In this document: positions 1 to 7,018 of the stretch, piece after piece | Layout of the letters: each line of letters begins with the position of its first letter | How positions within the stretch are numbered: the first letter of the stretch is position 1 | Source of the DNA: SAR202 cluster bacterium | GTDB taxonomy: Bacteria > Chloroflexota > Dehalococcoidia > Lucifugimonadales > UBA1123 | Direction of reading: 5' to 3' | DNA: 12,452 bases | NCBI GenBank assembly: GCA_030743915.1 | Contig: JASLRP010000013.1 | Location: 1-12,452, forward strand | Program-made: the position numbers and the translations under genes | The notes under the pieces: generated by a model | What the model was told of the DNA's origin: nothing | The model's input: only the letters and a program-made list of their open reading frames with translations | Database searches by the model: none

Positions 1-885
1 CTGGGCCAGCTCGCGGATTGTCTCGCCTGTCTCGTCTTCCAACTCGGTCGTCATCGGGCCTGTCCCGACGCGAGTGCTGTACGCCTTGAACACGCCGGTA
101 ATCTGAGTGATGTGCGTAGGGCTGATACCCATGCCCACCGACGCTCCGCCAATAGTCGGGTTGGACGACGTTACGAAGGGGTATGTGCCGTGGTCAAGGT
201 CCAACATTACGCCCTGAGCGCCCTCTAGCAGGACGTGCTGGTCTGCGGCCAGAGCCTGGTTAGCAATCTTCTCCACAGGCCCAATGTACTGCGCCAGGCG
301 AACGCCCCAATCGCGGCATTTTTCGAAAATGGCCTCATGAGAGACGGCCTCGCCGCCATACACTTTGGTAATTATGGCATTGGTGTGACTAAGAATCGCA
401 TCCAATCTGGGCAGTAGCGCTTCGATATCGAGCAGGTCCGCCGCTCTCACTCCCGTGCGAGCGGCCTTGTCAGCGTACGCTGGGCCGATGCCCTTTCCGG
501 TCGTTCCGATTGGATTATCGCCCCTTGCGCGCTCGGCCATCTCATCCAGGACGACGTGGTAAGGCATTACAAGATGAGCGCGTTCGCTGACGATGATGCG
601 GCCCGCTACATCAATCCCATCGCCTTTGAGACTGTCGATCTCGTCCAACAGGACGTCAGGATCGACCACGACTCCGTTGCCGATAAGATTCATGGTCTGA
701 GGCCAGAATATTCCACAAGGCACAAGGTGAACGCTGAACTTGCCCTGGTCGTTAACCACTGTATGTCCGGCATTGTTGCCGCCGGAAAAACGGGCCACGA
801 CGTCCATATCTCGGGCAAGGACATCGACGATCTTCCCCTTGCCTTCGTCACCCCATTGCGCGCCTAAAACAGCATAGGCAGGCAT
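1..885 (-). CDS. purA: Adenylosuccinate synthetase, N-terminal part (runs off left edge)
   Basis: PurA joins IMP and aspartate with GTP to make adenylosuccinate, the first committed step from IMP to AMP, in the cytoplasm. The 295 visible codons start at the ATG complementary to 883-885, preceded by a purine-rich AGGGGA ribosome binding site. The N-terminal GTP-binding loop WGDEGKGK lies at residues 11-18, including the catalytic Asp13, and NNAGHT with catalytic His41 follows at 37-42. The IMP-binding signature GTTGKGIGP is at 127-135 with the conserved Arg143. LEGAQG (220-225) and the DHGTYPFVTSSNP block (231-243) are also intact. The family is usually about 430 residues, so roughly the last third lies outside the window. 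No frameshift is seen. The gene is the last of a minus-strand series but has a likely promoter of its own in the 281-nt gap upstream. Identification is firm. Confidence 0.97.
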   Translation of the reverse strand, partial: MPAYAVLGAQWGDEGKGKIVDVLARDMDVVARFSGGNNAGHTVVNDQGKFSVHLVPCGIFWPQTMNLIGNGVVVDPDVLLDEIDSLKGDGIDVAGRIIVSERAHLVMPYHVVLDEMAERARGDNPIGTTGKGIGPAYADKAARTGVRAADLLDIEALLPRLDAILSHTNAIITKVYGGEAVSHEAIFEKCRDWGVRLAQYIGPVEKIANQALAADQHVLLEGAQGVMLDLDHGTYPFVTSSNPTIGGASVGMGISPTHITQITGVFKAYSTRVGTGPMTTELEDETGETIRELAQ

Positions 886-975
886 GCGTTGTCCCCTTTT
901 TATTGCTGGAAGTTATAGTTGCAGCCACCTCACACTGGCGCGGCAAGCCCTTCAAATCGTCAACTGGAGGAAAAA

Positions 976-1068
976 ATGAAGCGCAGCTTGGCCGTGTGCT
1001 CTGGCCGGATTCCCAAAGCGGAGTATATCAGAAACGCTAATCTCTTGAAAAGAGATTGTTTCCGATAA
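976..1068 (+). CDS. Possible 30-residue small protein opposite the purA leader
   Basis: An ATG at 976 opens a 30-codon frame ending in TAA at 1066-1068. It is preceded by a textbook Shine-Dalgarno GGAGG (966-970 region) at about 6 nt spacing, which is better than that of several certain genes here. The peptide is basic (MKRSLAVCSGRIPK...) with two cysteines, no evident membrane segment and no family I recognise. It is antisense to the purA leader and overlaps the candidate purA promoter, so both would not easily be used at once. No clear plus-strand promoter is seen. It may be chance; the ribosome binding site is the main support. Confidence 0.2.
   Translation: MKRSLAVCSGRIPKAEYIRNANLLKRDCFR
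1022..1057 (-). promoter_or_regulatory. Candidate purA promoter with overlapping 19-bp palindrome
   Basis: On the minus strand an extended -10 (TG-A-TATACT; TATACT complementary to 1022-1027) lies upstream of purA. A weak -35 such as TTTTCA or TTTCAA sits 17-18 nt before it. That -35 falls inside a perfect inverted repeat, arms AATCTCTT (1039-1046) and AAGAGATT (1050-1057) around a 3-nt centre. A palindrome over a -35 box is a typical repressor site, so an operator is a reasonable inference. It does not resemble the E. coli PurR or Bacillus purine box sequences I know. The resulting leader before purA would be about 130 nt. The same repeat could instead be a weak hairpin after the NYN gene, but it has no T-run. 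Confidence 0.4.
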
Positions 1069-1166
1069 TGGATCACAAGTCTTAGATATTGACCAGTGAT
1101 CGACCGAATTTTCGATTCAATTCCCAGCGATCATCAATCGTCAATTCTGGTCATTACATTTCCAGT

Positions 1167-1871
1167 TCACTCGAAGTCGCCGTCCCTCTCGTCAAAACCA
1201 CGATTCCTGTCAGAACCAGAATCATCGAATTGTTTGGGCCGCGATGTCGCAGGACGGCGGTATCGTCGGCCCTGGTCGTGGCTGTTATGCGAACCTGACC
1301 TGTCAGGGTTGCGTCTGCGGCTCCATATATCCGCGAAAAAATCTGGCGTGAAAAATTCCTTTGCGTCAGCCACCTGGCCAAGCTCTTTTGAGAGATTCGC
1401 CGGAAACGCGGCCACCACGACGTGCTTGCCCAGATCCTTGACTGCCTGGACCGCATAGGAAAAGTCCCCATCGCCAGTCACTAGTATTGCTGTGTCGTAC
1501 AGGTCGTTCCAAGCCATCCTGAGAAAATCGGTGGCGATCATAATATCGACGCCCTTCTCGACAGGCACGTCACCGCGAAGCTTGGAAGCTCCCAGACGCA
1601 CCTCCAGATAGGGAGTGCTGTGCAACGCTGTCAGGAATTTCTGCTGGTCCTGATATGCCTGGAGATTGCGGTCTGGGTCGCGCAGAACATTGTAGTAATA
1701 GGTCCTGAGATGCGGCCTGCCTCCAGCGAGTTTGGCAGAGAACGCGCCGAAGTCAACATCATACCTCCGGCAGTTTTCCTCGAGGCTGTGGTAGAGGTTG
1801 CTGCCGTCAATGAATATGGCTATCCGCTCGTCATCTCGGATTTCTAAGTCGTGCGTGTAATGACTGGACAT
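1167..1871 (-). CDS. NYN domain (PIN-like, LabA/DUF88 type) protein, putative ribonuclease
   Basis: The 234-residue protein carries a NYN domain at about residues 16-180. Conserved acidic positions of the PIN-like nuclease fold are visible: FIDGSN with Asp22, the EKGVDIMIATD block with Asp109 and Asp115, and TGDGDF with Asp134 and Asp136. Proteins of this family are expected to be metal-dependent ribonucleases, often acting in RNA turnover; activity here is inferred from the motifs. Residues 184-234 form a low-complexity tail rich in Arg, Asp, Ser and Gly, probably disordered and perhaps RNA-binding. I chose the ATG complementary to 1869-1871 because an AGGA stands 6-7 nt before it; a TTG six codons upstream is possible but less likely. 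It lies 86 nt downstream of an aminotransferase gene on the same strand and may share its transcript. The RNA target is unknown. Confidence 0.85.
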   Translation of the reverse strand: MSSHYTHDLEIRDDERIAIFIDGSNLYHSLEENCRRYDVDFGAFSAKLAGGRPHLRTYYYNVLRDPDRNLQAYQDQQKFLTALHSTPYLEVRLGASKLRGDVPVEKGVDIMIATDFLRMAWNDLYDTAILVTGDGDFSYAVQAVKDLGKHVVVAAFPANLSKELGQVADAKEFFTPDFFADIWSRRRNPDRSGSHNSHDQGRRYRRPATSRPKQFDDSGSDRNRGFDERDGDFE

Positions 1872-1957
1872 TTTCGGTCCTACGTGCAAAAACTGATGGC
1901 TCTAGCTCATCGTGCCAATAGACCATAAGTCACGCCGCAACAAGCATGCTAGGAGAT

Positions 1958-3313
1958 TTAGAGGGTTTTCTCGACGTTAGTTATCGCTCTATCCAGCCTG
2001 CCAACTACCTCATCCACGTCTGCTGGCGTCATGCACAGGGGCGGTCCCATGCCGACGGTTTTCCCATTTCCGCCCATCAGAATCAACCGCTCCTGGCGGA
2101 ACGCTTCGGTCAGCTTCTCACCCAACTGAGCCTCGGCGGGGAACGAAGCCTTGGTCTCCCGGTCCTTCACAAACTCCATTCCGACCAGTAGACCGATTCC
2201 GCGAACATCGCCGATCATCTCGTGATCATTCTGGAGGCTTCTGAGTTGCTCCAGGAAGTACGCGCCGGTCTTCTCGGAGTTCTCCACCATGCCCTCATCC
2301 TCAATGATCTGGATGTTGGCCAGCGCCGCAGCGGCAGTGACCGGATGACCGCCAAAAGTCAGGGCCTGACGGAATATGTTATCGCCGCCAGCAAAAGCGT
2401 CGGCGATTTGAGGAGTCACGATGGCGTTGGCGAGGGGCAGATAGCTGGACGTGATCCCCTTGGCCATTGTCAGGATATCCGGCGTAACGCCGAAATGTTC
2501 CATTGCAAACATCTTGCCGGTGCGACCGAATCCGTTTATCACTTCGTCAGCTATCAGGACCACGCCGTAGCGGTCGCATATCTGCCGAAGCATGGGCCAA
2601 TACTCGTCTCCGGGAATAATCGGAGTCGAGGCGATGGGTTCTGCGATCACCGCGGCAACGGTGGATGGCCCGTGGAACAATATCAGGTCTTCGATGGCCT
2701 GGGCGCAACGCACCGCGCACTCCGAAGGGGTCTCGCCGCCCAGTTCACAGCGATAGGAATTGGGCTGAGGAGCGTACACCATGCCAGGGAAGGCAGGTTC
2801 GTAATCCTCGCGCCCGGAGTTCCCGCCAGTCCACATCACCGCGCCCAGAGCGCCATGATAGGAACCTCGACGGCTTATGATCTTGTAACGTCCTGGCTCG
2901 CCAACACGTTTCTGGTAGGCTCTGGCGATCTTGATGGCCGTCTCGTTTGCTTCCGAGCCGCCTGTCACCGGCCAGCTTCGCTCCAGGTCTCCAGGCGCCA
3001 GTTCGGCGATCTTTTCCACCAGATTCACCAGCGGCTCTGTCGTAGAACCCTGGGGAAAGTAGGCGAGACGCTTCATCTGGTCGCGCATGGCCTCCGCAAT
3101 CTCGGTGCGTCCGTAGCCTGCGTTAACTGAAGCGTAACCGCCGTGAGCGTCGATCCACTCCTGGCCATCCGAGTCTGTGACACGGATGCCCTCGCCATCG
3201 ACAATAATCAGAGGACCGCCGTCCTCGGCCATCTGGACCCAGTCCCGATTGTGCATCCATAGATGCTCAAGCGCGGACCTTCTGATCTGCTCGGTGTCTA
3301 GTGCGTTGGTCAT
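1958..3313 (-). CDS. Class III PLP-dependent aminotransferase (copy 1 of tandem pair)
   Basis: This 451-residue protein is a fold-type I, class III (omega-type) aminotransferase that moves an amino group between an amine or amino acid and a keto acid using PLP. Visible hallmarks are the phosphate-binding GGSEANET (118-125), SYHG (151-154), IAEP (223-226), ADEVINGFGRTG (255-266) with the pyridine-binding Asp256, the Schiff-base Lys285 in MAKGI, Thr319 in LTFGGHP, and the carboxylate-binding Arg371 in DVRG. The start is the ATG complementary to 3311-3313, which aligns with the start of the neighbouring paralogue and has AAAGG about 8 nt upstream; an 18-codon extension exists but lacks support. 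The paralogue upstream (4860-3478) shares 35 of the first 60 residues by hand count. A C-x9-C-x3-C pattern (189, 199, 203) is shared by both. Substrate cannot be told from sequence; general labels such as aspartate aminotransferase family protein are as far as one should go. Confidence 0.93.
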   Translation of the reverse strand: MTNALDTEQIRRSALEHLWMHNRDWVQMAEDGGPLIIVDGEGIRVTDSDGQEWIDAHGGYASVNAGYGRTEIAEAMRDQMKRLAYFPQGSTTEPLVNLVEKIAELAPGDLERSWPVTGGSEANETAIKIARAYQKRVGEPGRYKIISRRGSYHGALGAVMWTGGNSGREDYEPAFPGMVYAPQPNSYRCELGGETPSECAVRCAQAIEDLILFHGPSTVAAVIAEPIASTPIIPGDEYWPMLRQICDRYGVVLIADEVINGFGRTGKMFAMEHFGVTPDILTMAKGITSSYLPLANAIVTPQIADAFAGGDNIFRQALTFGGHPVTAAAALANIQIIEDEGMVENSEKTGAYFLEQLRSLQNDHEMIGDVRGIGLLVGMEFVKDRETKASFPAEAQLGEKLTEAFRQERLILMGGNGKTVGMGPPLCMTPADVDEVVGRLDRAITNVEKTL

Positions 3314-3331
3314 CGGCTTGCCTTTCAAAAT

Positions 3332-3356
3332 AACTGTCAGGTGATCAGTTGTCAGG
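3332..3356. repeat. Short direct repeat TGTCAGG around TGATCA, before aminotransferase copy 1
   Basis: Two TGTCAGG copies (3335-3341 and 3350-3356) stand 15 bp apart with the palindrome TGATCA between them, in the leader of the 1958-3313 gene. The arrangement could be a regulator site or a degenerate member of a dispersed intergenic repeat. The window holds only this one instance, so neither can be chosen. Confidence 0.25.
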
Positions 3357-3477
3357 ATTCTTGCCATTCTGAACGAACGTGAAGATTCTGGTGTCAGTGT
3401 GGCAACGGCTGTTCTACACGCGACCAGATGCTTCGCTTCGACTCAGCATGGCTATATTTGCAGGTGTGGAGCATCAG

Positions 3478-4860
3478 CTACGCCATCTGAGCGATGCCCA
3501 TTTCGCCTTCTACCTCCCAGAGCGAAACATCTAGCGCGTGGACAATTTCGTCCACTTCGCCTTCGGTGATGCAGATAGCCGGGCCGATGTTGATGATGTT
3601 GCCAGACATGCGCAAAATCAAACCGTACTTTTTGAACCGCTCGTTGAGCTTGTCGGCGATATGAACGTCTTCGGCAACAGGCTCTCTGGTCTCGCGATTC
3701 GCGACCAACTCGACGCCCATTATCAGGCCTCGGCCCCTGACATCACCGATTAACGGGTGGTCGCCTGCCAATCCTTCAAGCTGCTCCTTGAAATAGGCCC
3801 CCACATCGCGAGAATTTTCCACCATATTCTCATTTTGGATAATCTCGATGTTCTTGAGCGAGGCCGCCGCTGAAACCGGGTGTCCACTGAAGGTCAGCAC
3901 GTGCCTGAAGTAGTTCTCTTTGCCAGCGAAGGCGTCGGCCACCTCATCCTTCACCACCGTGGCGGCCAGAGGCAGATAGCTAGATATGATGCCCTTCGCG
4001 ATTGTCATGATGTCGGGCACGACGCCCCAATGATTCACCGCGAACATCTCGCCTGTGCGCCCAAAGCCATTGATGACCTCATCGGCTATGAGAAGAACTC
4101 CGTGGTGGTCGCATATCTCCCTCAAAAGCGGCCAGTATTCATCACCGGGCACCACGCCGCCGCCAGGTGTTGAGATCGGCTCCGCGATGACCGCCGCCAC
4201 CGTCTCGGGGCCGTGGAACTGGATAAGCTCCTCGATAGCCATAGCGCATTTGGTCGCGCACTCAGATGCGCTCTCGCCGCCAAGTTCGCAATGGTATGGG
4301 TTGGGCTGAGGAGCATGCACCATACCCGGATACATCGGCTCGAAGTCGTGGCGAGGCGTCGCCGCGCTGCCACCCAGCCACAGAACTCCGGCGGTGGTCC
4401 CGTGATAGGAACCGCGACGGCTTATGACCTTGTATCGTCCATTATCGCCCCGGCGCTTGTGGTAGGCCCGCGCGATCTTCAGAGCCGTCTCGTTCGCCTC
4501 CGAACCTCCCGACACAGGGAACACTCTGTTAAGAGAGCCAGGTGCGATCTCGGCGATCTTCTCAGCAAGCTCGACCATCGGAACAGTTGTTGTGCCGTTA
4601 GGAAAGTAGGTGAGCTTCACCATCTGCTCATAGGCAGCGTCGGCAATCTCGTCTCGTCCGTATCCGACATTGACCGAGTTATACCCGCCATTCACATCAA
4701 TCCACGACCTGCCGTCGCCGTCAGTGATGCGCACGCCCTTGCCGCCAACCGCGATCATGGGCTCGCCATCCTCCGCCATCTGAGTCCAGTCGCGGTTGTG
4801 CATCCAAAGGTATTGGAGGGATTTCTCTCTGAGGGTCTCCGAGTCGAAGGTCGCAACCAT
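3478..4860 (-). CDS. Class III PLP-dependent aminotransferase (copy 2 of tandem pair)
   Basis: This 460-residue enzyme has the same fold and motifs as its downstream neighbour: GGSEANET (118-125), SYHG (151-154), ADEVINGFGRTG (259-270) with Asp260 for the PLP ring nitrogen, the Schiff-base Lys289 in IAKGI, Thr323 in LTFSGHP and Arg375 in DVRG. Both proteins open with a shared LWMHNRDW block at residues 18-25. Differences likely to touch substrate choice are a slightly longer loop near 166-172, an extra TPGGG stretch at 231-235, and changes near the C-terminus (RMSGNIINIGPAICIT against MGGNGKTVGMGPPLCMT). The ATG complementary to 4858-4860 has GGAG about 8 nt upstream. A 164-nt gap separates it from copy 1, so the pair may be one transcript or two. 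The arrangement points to a local duplication followed by divergence. The reaction class is certain; the substrate is not. Confidence 0.94.
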   Translation of the reverse strand: MVATFDSETLREKSLQYLWMHNRDWTQMAEDGEPMIAVGGKGVRITDGDGRSWIDVNGGYNSVNVGYGRDEIADAAYEQMVKLTYFPNGTTTVPMVELAEKIAEIAPGSLNRVFPVSGGSEANETALKIARAYHKRRGDNGRYKVISRRGSYHGTTAGVLWLGGSAATPRHDFEPMYPGMVHAPQPNPYHCELGGESASECATKCAMAIEELIQFHGPETVAAVIAEPISTPGGGVVPGDEYWPLLREICDHHGVLLIADEVINGFGRTGEMFAVNHWGVVPDIMTIAKGIISSYLPLAATVVKDEVADAFAGKENYFRHVLTFSGHPVSAAASLKNIEIIQNENMVENSRDVGAYFKEQLEGLAGDHPLIGDVRGRGLIMGVELVANRETREPVAEDVHIADKLNERFKKYGLILRMSGNIINIGPAICITEGEVDEIVHALDVSLWEVEGEMGIAQMA

Positions 4861-4925
4861 AGCAAGCTCTCCAGTTGGCTAACAATTCATGAGTTTGGGT
4901 TCACAGTGTACTGCGCCAGAAGGCA

Positions 4926-4957
4926 TTGGACAACTATCACCCCATCGGTGGTATATT
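4926..4957 (+). promoter_or_regulatory. Candidate promoter for the 4993-6027 oxidoreductase
   Basis: TATATT at 4952-4957 makes a fair -10. TTGGAC or TGGACA at 4926-4932 would be the -35, but the spacing is 18-20 nt, at the long end. It lies in the 132-nt divergent gap between the aminotransferase pair and the luciferase-like gene, where promoters for both directions are expected. Confidence 0.35.
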
Positions 4958-4992
4958 CTTCCTTTGCGATCAACACATTTCTGGAGGCTCGA

Positions 4993-6027
4993 ATGAAGTT
5001 CGGCTCGTTTATATTCCCCGTCAGCCACAACCCTGAAAACGACAGCGCTGTCATCGACAGCACCCTGGCGGAAATTGAGCTTCAAGAGTCATTGGGATTC
5101 GACGCGGCTTGGCTGACCGAACACCACTTCGATGGGGCATCGGCATATGTGGACCCGGTAGTGTTTGGAGCAGCGGTGGCGGTGAGAACAAACCGCATCA
5201 AGATCGGGTTCGCCGTCGTGGAGATGGCGTTCCACCACCCTGTGCGACTGGCCGCGCAGACGGCCTTGCTGGACAATCTCAGTCATGGCAGGCTGATCTT
5301 CGGCGTGGGACGAGGTTCGGCGTTCAACACCTACGAGTACCTGGGATTCGGAATTCCGATGGAGGAAGCGGAGGAACGTCTGGCTGAAGCCGAAGATTTG
5401 ATCGTAAAATCATGGACAGCCGACAACCTGACTTTCGAGGGCAAGTTCTGGAACGTGATGTTCCCTGCCCTGCGTCCTCTGCCCTTCCAGAAACCGCACC
5501 CGCCGATAGTCCGAGCGTGCATCAGCGAAGGATCGACCGTCGCGATGGCGAAAATCGGCAGGCCCATCCTCATTGGCGTCCAGACCTCCGAGGACACAGC
5601 CAGCCGATTGACTACCTACAAAGCCGAAATGCTGGGCGCGGGATTCTCCGAGGAGCAAACCGAGGACGCCCTCGAACAGACCTGGGTCGCCCGCAATATG
5701 TTCGTAGCAGACACCGAATCGGAAGCGCGAGAACTGGCACAGCAGGGTTTCGCCAGAGAGAGAAAACACTTCCGAGAAGCCCGTGAGCTATACAACCCCG
5801 AAGGTTTCCCGCCCCTTGATACCAGCAAACCTCTGCCTGCCGGAGAGGATTTCGACAAGTCCTACATCATCGGCACGGCATCCCAGGTCGCCGACCAGGT
5901 CGCCGAGTTGCGAGACCTCGGTGTCCGCAACCTGATGCTCAAGATCAACGTCGGTGAGATGGACACCGACGCCGTTCAGGCGGCAATCAAGATGTTCGGC
6001 GAGTCGGTGATGCCGGAATTTGCCTAG
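4993..6027 (+). CDS. LLM-class (luciferase-like) flavin-dependent monooxygenase
   Basis: The 344-residue protein is a full-length member of the bacterial luciferase-like family, TIM-barrel enzymes that use reduced FMN (or F420) to oxidise small organic compounds in the cytoplasm. Markers are the start MKFGSFIFP, the TEHHF motif at 42-46 typical of the LuxA-like FMN group, and the block HHPVRLAAQTALLDN followed by LSHGR and GVGRG (81-108). RPLPFQKPHPPI near 160-171 is also characteristic. I start it at the ATG at 4993 because GGAGG sits 5 nt upstream at 4983-4987 and the family's N-terminus begins exactly there; the frame stays open far upstream, but that part is antisense to the aminotransferase. 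The gene is divergent from the aminotransferases and convergent with another LLM enzyme, with only 16 nt between stops. Substrate and cofactor partner reductase are unknown. Confidence 0.93.
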   Translation: MKFGSFIFPVSHNPENDSAVIDSTLAEIELQESLGFDAAWLTEHHFDGASAYVDPVVFGAAVAVRTNRIKIGFAVVEMAFHHPVRLAAQTALLDNLSHGRLIFGVGRGSAFNTYEYLGFGIPMEEAEERLAEAEDLIVKSWTADNLTFEGKFWNVMFPALRPLPFQKPHPPIVRACISEGSTVAMAKIGRPILIGVQTSEDTASRLTTYKAEMLGAGFSEEQTEDALEQTWVARNMFVADTESEARELAQQGFARERKHFREARELYNPEGFPPLDTSKPLPAGEDFDKSYIIGTASQVADQVAELRDLGVRNLMLKINVGEMDTDAVQAAIKMFGESVMPEFA

Positions 6028-6043
6028 ACTGGCGCCTTACAGC

Positions 6044-6889
6044 CTATTTCAATACAGTTTCAGCGATGCTCTCCAATTGCTTTAGCGTGTCTTCCTCGTT
6101 GGCAGTCTCGATCCGAATCATCACGCGGCTTGCTCCGGCCTCCTCGAATCTTTTTATAAGATCGTTATCCGCCGCCTGGCCGAACACCGAGACGTCAATA
6201 GACTTTGGGTCGCGGCCCGCGGCCTCGGCCAGTTCGTCCAGAGTCGTCCTTCCTGCTCGTATATCTTCAGGTGTGACACGATTGGGCATCCAGCCGTCAC
6301 CATAGTCGATAATGCGCTTGAACACGTTTTTGGCCATGCCGCCTAGCAACACTGGGGGATGGGGCCTCTGAACAGATCTCGGGAACGAATAGACGGCAGG
6401 GAAATCGTAATACTTGCCGTGATACTCGCTCTCGACTGTCGTCCAAAGCTCCTTCATTGCGAGGATCGAATCTTTAGTCTGGGTCCATCGGTGGGCGAAA
6501 TCTCCTCCCAGTAATTCAGTTTCCTCTCGAAGCCAGCCGGCGCCGATTCCGAAGAGGAACCGGCCCTGAGAGTACATGTCCAGAGTGGCGACCTGTTTTG
6601 CCAGCAGCAAGGGGTGATGTTCCGGCACCAGGCAGATGCCCGTTCCAAGTTTGATTTTCGTCGTCACCGCAGACGCGCGAGCCAACGCCACAAACGGGTC
6701 AACCATGTCAGCATACACCTTCGGAATCTTCCCGTCCGGCGAACCTGCCCAGGGTGAGTTTGTCTTCAGCGGCACTACTATATGTTCAGGGACCCAGATC
6801 GAATCGAATCCGTGCTCCTCGGCCTTCTGGGCAAGCTTGGCGATATCTATCGAATAATCCGTCGGGAATGTCGAAACTCCAATGTCCAT
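6044..6889 (-). CDS. LLM-class oxidoreductase, probably F420-dependent
   Basis: This 281-residue protein belongs to the luciferase-like superfamily but to a different branch from its convergent neighbour. It has VPEH at 33-36 in place of TEHHF, an insert with a WAGSPDGK-type loop at 47-54, GTGICLVPEHHP at 82-93, SQGR at 107-110, and FGIGAGWL at 113-120. These are typical of the short F420-dependent LLM proteins (TIGR03619-like as I recall them), which move hydride with coenzyme F420; the cofactor is inferred from family, not proven. RPHPPVLLGG (175-184) is the conserved barrel strand. The ATG complementary to 6887-6889 is chosen because AAAAGGAG stands 8 nt before it and a strong promoter lies just upstream; a TTG ten codons earlier would overlap that signal. 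It is divergent from the metallo-hydrolase at 7019. Substrate unknown. Confidence 0.92.
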   Translation of the reverse strand: MDIGVSTFPTDYSIDIAKLAQKAEEHGFDSIWVPEHIVVPLKTNSPWAGSPDGKIPKVYADMVDPFVALARASAVTTKIKLGTGICLVPEHHPLLLAKQVATLDMYSQGRFLFGIGAGWLREETELLGGDFAHRWTQTKDSILAMKELWTTVESEYHGKYYDFPAVYSFPRSVQRPHPPVLLGGMAKNVFKRIIDYGDGWMPNRVTPEDIRAGRTTLDELAEAAGRDPKSIDVSVFGQAADNDLIKRFEEAGASRVMIRIETANEEDTLKQLESIAETVLK

Positions 6890-6918
6890 ATCGGGCGCTC
6901 CTTTTAGAAGATTCGCCA

Positions 6919-6946
6919 ATTATACGAGGTCAGCGAGGAAGCGCAA
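6919..6946 (-). promoter_or_regulatory. Promoter of the 6044-6889 oxidoreductase
   Basis: On the minus strand a perfect TATAAT (complement of 6919-6924) follows TTGCGC (complement of 6941-6946) with a 16-nt spacer. Transcription would start near 6912, about 22 nt before the start codon, leaving room for the AAAAGGAG ribosome binding site. This is one of the two best promoter matches in the window. Confidence 0.6.
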
Positions 6947-7018
6947 ATCCGTCGCTTTCCCCAGGACGGAAAACTCGCTACACTGGACGCCACCAAATCA
7001 CCAAAGGGGATTTCACGC

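Noticed and set aside
2222..3130. 302-codon plus-strand frame
   Set aside because: It lies fully opposite a certain aminotransferase gene with all catalytic motifs; its residue mix is typical of a shadow frame.
4213..4992. Long upstream extension of the luciferase-like gene (open frame from 4213)
   Set aside because: It is antisense to the aminotransferase, has no luciferase-family residues, and the family N-terminus with GGAGG begins at 4993.
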